Positions 55,901 to 64,000 of a DNA stretch of 64,000 bases are shown piece by piece. Source of the DNA: Paragonimus skrjabini miyazakii (taxonomy: Eukaryota > Platyhelminthes > Trematoda > Plagiorchiida > Troglotrematidae); the NCBI GenBank assembly GCA_014338405.1, contig JTDE01000147.1, positions 83,283 through 147,282 of the forward strand. Direction: 5' to 3'. The stretch's first letter is position 1. The number at the start of each line of letters is the position of its first letter. The notes under the pieces were generated by a model. It was not told the DNA's origin, did not search any database, and saw only the letters and a list, made by a program, of their open reading frames with translations. Both the position numbers and the translations under genes were made by a program.

Positions 55901-58117
55901 ATTCTTCGCCTACTTTGTTGGTCTGAACGACAGCCATTTTGCAAACGTGTGACAAACATGTTGTACTCTACATCAGTATAAAACCGGTCAATATGAATTT
56001 TGTCAGAGCACACAAGAAGCTGATTGTGTTTCGACCATCCCCATCAGGTTTTCACAAGTGTCTATCATCTCCGCGAACTATCTATAAAGTTGGAAACAAA
56101 TCAAATAGGATATTTAACGTCCCCTGAGTGGAAGAAGGGTGGGATAGTTGGATGTACGAAAATTTCACGTCTGCTCGTCGATGTTGAATGGTCCTTAAGT
56201 ATGCGAATTTCAAGTGACTTGTAAATAAATGGAAAAACGGAATGGGAGTTCTGAGAGGTTTATTGCGTAACGATATATGATTGTGGAGTTTGACGACAAT
56301 AAACTTTGTCGTCGATAGCAGTATACCTCTGCAGTACTCTTGTAGGTTATTCGGAATATCTTATCAAACTTCGTTTGATAGCCAATATCCGTTGAGTGGT
56401 AATGCTAATCGCAATAGTAATTGTCTCGTTTGAAACATTTCATATCTACTTCATAATGTGTTTTGAATCTTTTACGATAACTGTCCTCTAGTTTTTTGAT
56501 ATATTTAGTTGAGAAAAATGCATTCCAAAGGAAGGAAGAAACGTAGGGCCGCTATCTTCGAGGTGTAGCTATAAACGAATATACTACTACACATTAAGAT
56601 TACCCGTGTCACATGATAGGTGTTTGTACCAGCTTGAAACGGTAGGTGACTATAAAGCCGGTTGAAACATTAGTCTTTGTATGATGAACAAATAATCCGA
56701 AGTGTTGTTGAAATCGAACTAGCTTTATTGTTCACGTTGCTAATTCATCGACGCTGCTTGCAGTTATCTTAATAAAATCTTCCAGGCAACCGTTTGAAAC
56801 GGTCAGTTTGGTCTCTTATTCAGTGAGAGGCAGGCAGTTTCATGTGGATATATACATCGGGTCCTCAGTTAAATAACAGAACTGGCAGGTGTCAGGTCGA
56901 TCTTGTGCAGAAATAATAGATCTAACGAGGGAAGAAATAATGGGCTCGGTGTTTGGGACACACGGAGACTAGCATCTTATGACTAAAACGAACAGTAAAA
57001 TCAAAGGGTCGAATACCTTTTTCTAACAAAGTAGGTGAGTTAGTATAACATGTCCTTAACACGAAAATCAACTTAATTTTGTGCCACTTAAGCTAATAAT
57101 GTTCCCCAGTCAAATACTGCCGTTATACCTTGTCAGTTGACGACTTGATTTTTCTGTGACAGGAATTAACTAAACATCAACATGGACAAATATCTTGCGT
57201 AGGCGCTAGAAAGCATATCTCTTGTTTACTATCTTTCACTCATTTTAGTTCTGTCGTGTTGCTCATTGAAACACTGCGTCACACAAGATTGTTTGTTCTG
57301 AATGCTAAGACGTTCAATTTTGGCCGGGTAACGTGAAACTCACGAAGAGAAAGAACGTTAAACCGGTATGCATCTCGACAGCTAATCAACTATCTACGTT
57401 GACAGACACAAGATCATTTGAAAAGCGATACAGCAATTGACGAGCAATCACCCCAAACAGTTACCCAACCTTGGCTGCCTTATCGACAGTATGTGTCGTC
57501 CATCTTGGACCTACACAACTTTGGTCGTGACGGTACTTGACTTCACAGGCTGGCTCTTCTTTGCTTAGTCAGTTATCCCCTTAGATGACTAAGTTTTAAG
57601 ACATTATCACTTGCGTCTCAATAAACGGATTTATTTTGATATATTACAATGAACGCTTAGATTTCTGATAAACAGATGGTGAGCATTTGTTGATGGTCGG
57701 CGTTGAGGATATTTGATATTCTTTCCGTAATGAGGTAAATAAACAAATACATGCATTCTCTCCGGCTGTCTTCTGAACTTAATGACGTAGTAACATTTAG
57801 GTGCAGCTTCAACCCATATGTTCCAAATTATTTGCCGTCAATTCGTCTTATCTTCAGATATTTCACAGTTAACTTTGAATTTGTATGCATTATGTGACAA
57901 AATATTTAGTAACAATTTCTCCCAGCTTGCTTATAATTATATAACAGCTGACTGTTTATTTTGAACGAATGGCAGCCTGTTGTGAACTAAATAGTATGCA
58001 GTAACACAACTACGAATGTTAAGCATACTTATGGAGTGTTAACTACAAATAATGCTGTTTATTTTTATTTCTTCTTTCTACTTCATATCATGCATCGTCT
58101 GCGACAAATTTCCAAAG

Positions 58118-58281
58118 CTTCTACTGGGACTTGATCATGTTGGTGTTGCTGATTGCCAATCTGATAATCCTTCCGGTAGCCATTTCTTTCTTCAACGACG
58201 ATCTGAGCATTCACTGGATCGTTTTCAACACGATATCTGACGTTATATTTATCACGGATATTGCAGTGAAATTTCGCACAG
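58118..58281 (+). CDS. HCN channel exon: transmembrane segments S1 and S2
   Basis: The acceptor is TTTCCAAAG ending at 58117. The first base completes the split Arg codon, then FYWDLIMLVLLIANLIILPV (S1) follows, as in other HCN channels. A short acidic extracellular loop (SFFNDDLSIH) leads into S2, WIVFNTISDVIFITDIAVKF, and the exon ends in RTG. Donor ACAG|GTAAAC leaves one base (phase 1) for the next exon. S1 and S2 form part of the voltage-sensor domain, and the aspartates in S2 are in the expected places. The exon is 164 bp. An apparent TTG start at 58131 is an internal Leu, not a start codon. Confidence 0.96.
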
Positions 58282-58644
58282 GTAAACATAGACTACCACG
58301 TTCTGCAGCACACTGTGTGTTTCAGATGCTTATCAGCTCTGTCGTCAATCTCGTTACTACGATTACCTAGATTATACTGTTTTGTTGATTGCGTTGTAAT
58401 TGATAACTTGTTAAAACGTAATTTACCATTACCGAAACACGTTACAACTCGTTCTACTTTATTTTAGGTCAGATTATCGCATTTGTTATCGAGGATTTTG
58501 CGACAAGCAATATGTTGAGAGAAAGTGCACTTTACCGTGCTGTTAAGTCATTTCTCAGTCATCCACGTCACATCTGTGTGACCCCAGTCTGTTCTGTGTT
58601 TGTTCACAAAAATATTTCGGTAATTGTGTACCGATCATTTAGAA

Positions 58645-58744
58645 NNNNNNNNNNNNNNNNNNNNNNNNNNNNNNNNNNNNNNNNNNNNNNNNNNNNNNNN
58701 NNNNNNNNNNNNNNNNNNNNNNNNNNNNNNNNNNNNNNNNNNNN
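58645..58744. other. Assembly gap of 100 N
   Basis: Exactly 100 undetermined bases, a conventional scaffold-gap size, so the real missing length may differ. It lies inside HCN intron 3, about 130 bp before the SINE remnant, and a repeat may have caused the break. Confidence 0.99.
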
Positions 58745-58870
58745 CATATGGAGGCGATCGGGCAACCTGATCATTACTCACAAACGGAAGTAGTTGAGCA
58801 TTCGCATATGATAATTCGGTCGAGCTTAATGTGAGGTCATTGATACAGTTGTAAATAGGGTTGCCTCATG

Positions 58871-58975
58871 AAGTGTGGCCGGAGTTCTAGTCCCGGCAGT
58901 GGCAGGGATATGCACTTCTGACGAGCTCTAATGAGTGCGCAACTCGAGTCTATTGCTCCTTTCTGAAAGGGGTCA
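58871..58975 (+). mobile_element. SINE remnant with tRNA-like head and hammerhead motif
   Basis: A decayed B box (GAGTTCTAGTCC at 58882-58893) is followed by CGGCAGTGGCAGGGATATGC and then a hammerhead-like core. The order tRNA-like head, GGCAGTGGC-type linker, hammerhead is that of the Smalpha-type SINEs of schistosomes and other flukes. The A box is not clear and the 3' end is undefined. It may continue past 59000. Orientation matches the host gene. Confidence 0.6.
58907..58962 (+). ncRNA. Hammerhead ribozyme remnant, probably inactive
   Basis: Core CTGACGA is at 58918-58924. A short stem II (CTC, loop TAAT, GAG) follows. The invariant GAAA appears as GCAA (58939-58942). A very short stem III (AC, loop TCGA, GT) and a GTC cleavage triplet (58948-58950) come next. 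Stem I would pair GCACTT (58912-58917) with TATTGC (58951-58956) and has two mismatches. The order fits a type I hammerhead. The changed core base and the poor stem I suggest it no longer cleaves itself efficiently. Confidence 0.6.
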
Positions 58976-61900
58976 ACTAGAAATTCTATGGAAATGCGAC
59001 AGCTGCGATCAACTATGGATGATTTTCAACTTGGAATTAACCTAATTCTCAACTAGTCATCAGAAATTCTATAAACTTATCCACTTATTCACCGGAGGTT
59101 GCCCGTCAGATGACGTTTCCAATGCAGCAAGGTTGTTGTTGATTGAGACCTGGAAAAGCCCCCAAATCTTGAAACCCGGCATCCCTACGCAATCTACTCC
59201 AGCAATACAGCCTATGGCTAAGTTTGATCAATACACGAAATTGAATCAACAAGCGCAAATGGAAAAACACAGAAGTTCCGGGTGGTACTATTCAAGTACA
59301 GCTGAAATGTTGTTCTAACTCTGCAGTCTGGTAGCTGCTCACATGTTTATATTATGGTTAATAAATGTATCATTGTGCCAACTATTATTTAAAATTCAAT
59401 TTGTATTATCAGTTGTACAGTGTCACATAGCTAGGATGAGGCTTCTTAAAGCACAGTTAGATGAAATGACGCTATTATGTTTTTCTAGAAGGTCACACCT
59501 AAAAGCTTCGGCTTGTCTTTCTACTGTACAACTGTTAATTTTCTGTTCGGAAGCCACTGTCCTAAGTAATGGTATCCAAAGGGGTGTTTTTACGTTGAAC
59601 TGTAAATTTTTCTACCCCTTTTTATATAAAAGCCCGCTCATCTTCCCCTGTTTCTCGCGGCAGTACCATCGAAAGCCTCTTTTTTACAGACTTGCATAAG
59701 TCGGGCAAAACAAGCACTTAGGTTACGCATCACTCAGCATCCATTCCCAAAGGTAATGGGCTTTTGAGCAAATACCGTGAGAATGAGCAAACGTCTATTC
59801 AGCATATCAGTTACTTTTTACTGCCAATATGTCTGCTTTGGCAAGTAATCCTGTCAAGATTGCCCATAACATCAAGCATTCAAGTCAAACTCTCATTAGC
59901 CTAAAGGTTGAGGTTATCATAAAATGTCACGAGAACCTAACAAAAAGTAAACATAATAGGTTGAAAAACACTTTCTAATTGAGTCAGAAATCGCCCATTC
60001 AAATTACGAAAGTTGCTAAACCACTAGCATGCTTGCTGGCGCCGACTGATTGGCACCATCATTCGTGTCAGTTTAAACTGTCTTTCACATTACAATTGTC
60101 GCAGCTTTTTTGTTTATCTGTTCTGACAGCCATTGTATGATAGTACCATGATTGTCACCATATGGTCTGCAGAGGCAACCATCGGTATTTCATCTAAACA
60201 AAAATGGTATATTTATAACACTACCACGCAAACTATTGAGGGCAGTTCGTGAAATGTCGAACAGTAAGTTCATTCGATATGCTTATCGGGAAGTCAATTA
60301 CCTGTGCTGAGAAGAGTAGCAAGACGATCAGATATATGCTTTTAGGGCCAATTTCTAAATAAGTTTGTCGGAAACTCTGTTTCCATAATATATACTATAT
60401 GTGGCTCGCAAATGAAATACGACGGACCTGGTTAACCGTTAATATATCGATGATTCATTTAGTGTTCATTTAGAATTCAGTCAGTAATAAAGTGCAAAAT
60501 GCCGTGAAAAATAATCCGCAACTTATTTGCAACCTGTTAAATGAATTGGATCAGATAAATTAAAAGATTTGTAAAGTAGCAGATTTTCCCATTGTTTTGC
60601 ATAATTGTCGGAAATAGAAATTGCGGTTAATCGGTTTAACATTTCGAAAACGCTGAACACAACAACACACGCAACTTGTTTGTTTCTGAAAGCGTACACA
60701 GCAGAAGATAAATAAGGTCATCAAAAGTGCATTCACTTAAAGACGTTTCCTATAATTCATTCACTAATGCATCAGCTGAGCTGCCGAAGCAACGGAAACT
60801 CCATCATTATGTGTAAAAACGAACAGAATAGCACAAGTGGCACGTGGGATTCAAAATGCGTGTTGCGAAATGTGATACTGTTTTCGTTGTCGGTGGCTAA
60901 AGGCGGAAAGCGAAAACGCAACAAGCAAGGATAATGGGTTACCGGTATGAGCGACAACTGCTACCACAAAATTCGCTGGTTGCGCTCGCAGCTATTGAGC
61001 TTATTGAATACAGTGCTGGAATGCCTTTCAATATTTACTAGTTAAAGCTGTTTGTAAAAGTGCGCAAGCTGTAGAAGATACCGTGGGTAGCTTGATTACT
61101 CTAGCCTTTCCAACTTGATGGTGTCGGTAGTTCTAATGATCTTCAACAAAAGGACAGTTGATCAGCAAAGTGAACTACGTAGTGACAGGTTAGACTGAGT
61201 TGTATTTATCTATCTAAATTACTATTAAAAAACATAGAATAGGTCGTTTACGTGTGCCTGAAAAATCGTTCGCCCGCAACAAAAACTGGTTCTTTTTGAA
61301 GCTTTTTCCGAAAATAATAAAGTTCTGCTTTCCCAACAGGACATGATTGATACAGTCTCAACAATTTGCATTTTTGATGTAAAATGGTTTTCTGATTTCG
61401 TAGGATACATTTCGGCGCCTACAGACAGTCATCTATTTGAATTTCTCACCCAAGTACAAGAGTTGTGCGATTGAAAAAGGAACCGACTATACCGAACAGT
61501 ATGTAGAAACGCAATCTGCCTTTCGAAGACGCTTGTCATCGTTGATTACTGAATAACTGCGCTTATAGAGTTCAACCACTAAGCTATTAGTAATGATCGA
61601 GGCAGACGTTTTCGAGAGACTTAACCAGCGTTTGCTCAAAAGAATCATCTGCCTAGTCAGTCTAACAGTGCAGTGCGTGAATGACATCCGTGACAATACG
61701 GAATTTTATTCTTTTTGAACTGCCGGTGACGTGGTAGTGACCAGAACTGGACTTCCTTAAACGGCAACCAACTTGCTGACCTGATGCATGGTGCCTTTTG
61801 TGAACTTTGCGGAGTTCTCGGTGAAAGCCATGTGGTTCCAGGAAAAACATCCCTGAGATAGAGCAATGTAAAAAATTTCATAGTATGCCACCTTTTTAAG

Positions 61901-62696
61901 ATCGAAAAGACAAGTTTATCAACAGTTTCATCAACCATTTTCTTACTTTCTATCGTGATAACGCAAATCGTAAAACATTATACAATTTCGACAATCCGAG
62001 GATTTTAATTATTTCGTGTACTTGAAGCTGTCACATGAGAAACCAGCGGGAACTTCGACATGAACGGCATGGGTCACCAAATATTGCACTGCTTCTTGCA
62101 TGATACTTAACACCGTAGTTTGTGATAACGCCAACTGCACAACTCTTTGGTTTGGAAAAAGTTTTTATTCAAGGTAGCACCAGTTGCACTTGCAACCGGA
62201 GCATCGTCAGCGCAAGTGTGACATTCTGTCATATCTCTGACAATACATCTCGTAAGTGACAGTTTAAAAACTTGTCTCGGAATGCAAAATAAATCGTTTG
62301 TACACCGGAATGGCATGACACTTCTCGGCATTGGTCTATGTGGTATAATGGTTATATACTGCATGACGTTTATTGGTTTACAAAGACATTTTTCTAAACG
62401 AGATTAACAGAGGTATCGTTGAACAATTACTGATAGTTACGTCATAAACCTAACTTTGGCCGGCGCATGGTTTATTGCCACTTTATAAAGGTGAACTAAT
62501 GTGTTACAAATTCCCAATCAAGATGCAGTCTTCAGTATGTCTTACAATTGATAGGTTGTCTCTTAAGAAAAAAGTTCGGTGAACATTTTCGCATACATCT
62601 ATCAATGTGACAATACTATTTGGCTGTAACCAAGTACACATGACCATTTACATTTATAGCTCCATTTTTGATATTTGTTTAACGGAAGTGCGATCG

Positions 62697-62720
62697 TTTT
62701 CCTGGTCATTTTCCTGGTCA
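62697..62720. repeat. 12-bp tandem duplication
   Basis: TTTTCCTGGTCA occurs twice in direct succession and is followed by a partial third unit (TTGGTCA). Probably slippage. Confidence 0.8.
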
Positions 62721-63862
62721 TTGGTCACAAACCAAGTGCAGTCATTTGCATTTAGATTATTCAGAGAACTTGCTTAGTGAAACTTTGGATTCCTTGTGAG
62801 GAGTTCAGCTTCCGAGTAGTGATGACGCTGGCTTACTCCCAAAACATGTCGGTTATGATAAGCCAACAACACAAAGTATGTGTGAAGTTTGTGATTGAAA
62901 ATATTGTTTGTGTAAAGATAATTCCGTAAGGCTATGCTTAACACAATTGCAAGGAGGTCCGTTAGTATAAAATAACGCACTTTTTGGATGACAAATGTCT
63001 TATTGATGGTCAAATTAATGCATCTCAGTGTAAGTCACCACATGTGCAACCACATTAAATGAAGCAGTTTCTCCATAATGTTCGTTAGTTGTCAGCAACA
63101 CAAACAGTGTTTACTTGAATTGCTTGTCTTTGCTTGCTAGGAACTGTTGGGACATCCTGCTGCATACTAATCATTTGTGCAATTTAGAATAATCCAAACC
63201 TATCCTTCGTTTTGTCTATCGCCAAATGCATCAAACATGGATGTTTCTACCGCAAAGTGGGTAACCCCTGCACTTGTGTATGTGGTTTAGACTGTTAAAT
63301 AACACCACAGTGCATGCGTTAATTAACTATCTCATATGTACTCTGTCCAACCAGCCACACTCAGTCCATTGCTAGTTCAATTCCTTGTTATTAAAACTAA
63401 TTTCACGGATCAACAAATGCTTACCAGTGTTAAATAGAAGTTAGAATATGAAAAAAAAATATCAAACCATCCTAATGTTAGTGAACCACATATAATAAAA
63501 TATAGGTTGATGCTCTCGCATTTGTTTGTTTCCATTCTTGTACGTATTTTTTACACACAAACAATTTGACGGCACAATCAACAAGACCGTTGGAACCCAC
63601 TGGAGGTCAATAAGACTGTTTCGGAAACAGCAAAACATCGTTGGTAAGGGTTGTTCTACGTTACGTGCACCCATTGTGATCTTATGGATGAATTCGAGAT
63701 GCCACTGACGAGAGTTGATTGTTTTCCTGCACTCATTAATAGATGTACAAAGTTTGTTTGAGAATGTTGGTAGATGATAGATAAACAACAGTAATTCATC
63801 TACTGACGTAACGTTGCAAAAAGTAAAATGTGTTATTTTGTCATCACGCTTCGCATTTCTAG

Positions 63863-64000
63863 GAATCGTGACCAATGACTATGCTGACGAAATCATTCTA
63901 AATCCAAAGGAGATCACCCGCCATTATTTGAAGTCTTGGTTCGTTTTAGATTTCATCAGTTCAATACCCATGGATTATATTTATCTAATATTCTATAACA
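63863..64000 (+). CDS. HCN channel exon: S2-S3 linker and S3 (truncated by window end)
   Basis: The acceptor CGCATTTCTAG ends at 63862. The first two bases complete the Gly codon, then the frame reads IVTNDYADEIILNPKEITRH (cytoplasmic linker) and YLKSWFVLDFISSIPMDYIY (S3). The conserved blocks EIIL-P, YLKSWFV-DFISSIP and DYI match HCN channels closely. The frame is still open at base 64000. The S4 sensor, pore (GYG region), C-linker and cyclic-nucleotide-binding domain must lie downstream, outside the window. Confidence 0.96.

Larger units (their letters stand above)
32499..58117 (+). other. HCN intron 2 (about 25.6 kb)
   Basis: It begins GTAAGT and ends TTTCCAAAG, and it splits an arginine codon (CG|C). 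It contains two copies of a 351-bp repeat, a Penelope-like element, an A/T microsatellite, a tRNA-like box near 49.4 kb and a possible reverse-transcriptase scrap near 52.8 kb. The remaining sequence is A+T-rich with only short open frames. No further channel exon is needed, because the residues on both sides join as in other HCN proteins. Confidence 0.9.
58282..63862 (+). other. HCN intron 3 (about 5.6 kb)
   Basis: It begins GTAAAC and ends GCATTTCTAG, and it splits a glycine codon (G|GA). It contains the 100-N gap, the hammerhead-bearing SINE remnant and a 12-bp tandem duplication. The rest is A+T-rich with short chance frames. The true length depends on the gap. Confidence 0.92.

Noticed and set aside
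58131..58370. A small separate protein starting at TTG 58131
   Set aside because: The first 50 residues are HCN S1-S2. The frame then runs past the donor at 58282 into intron.
1..64000. CRISPR arrays, phage or bacterial gene clusters, and long tandem satellite arrays
   Set aside because: None visible. Gene structure, splice sites and repeats are those of an animal nuclear genome.

Overview
The window looks like A+T-rich nuclear DNA of a flatworm, most likely a digenean trematode. The basis is indirect. Introns are very long, there is one recognisable conserved gene, and it is surrounded by decayed copies of element types common in fluke genomes: a non-LTR (LINE) element, a Penelope-like element, and a tRNA-headed SINE carrying a hammerhead-ribozyme remnant. 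No rRNA, intact tRNA, CRISPR array or operon-like gene cluster is visible.

The only gene that can be identified firmly is on the + strand: the 5' part of a hyperpolarisation-activated cyclic-nucleotide-gated (HCN/Ih) channel. Three exons are supported by homology and by compatible splice phases. A large exon ending at 32498 encodes a long polar N-terminal region followed by the HCN N-terminal domain. An exon at 58118-58281 encodes S1 and S2. An exon starting at 63863 encodes the S2-S3 linker and S3 and runs off the window end. The two introns between them are about 25.6 kb and 5.6 kb. No methionine start is visible in the large exon before its residue ~179, so an upstream coding exon is needed. 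A short open exon at 18656-18858, with ATG at 18705 and a phase-compatible donor, is a reasonable but unproven candidate.

Layout: 1-13035 has no recognised genes. At 13850-16510 there is a degraded LINE on the - strand, with a possible 3' remnant down to about 13036. 16511-18655 is empty. 18656-18858 is the candidate first HCN exon. The next stretch to 31201 would be intron 1, with two tRNA-like SINE fragments near 28.3-28.6 kb and a strong hairpin at 19.55 kb. 31202-32498 is the large HCN exon. Intron 2 (32499-58117) holds two nearly identical 351-bp repeats, a Penelope-like element with a dead reverse transcriptase, and minor repeats. 58118-58281 is the S1/S2 exon. Intron 3 (58282-63862) holds a 100-N assembly gap and the SINE with hammerhead remnant. 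63863-64000 is the S3 exon.

Most open frames of 60-140 codons in this window are within what chance gives at this size and composition, and were not called genes. No clearly new biological system was found. The observations most worth checking are the recently duplicated 351-bp repeat, the hammerhead-bearing SINE, and the structure of the HCN N-terminus.
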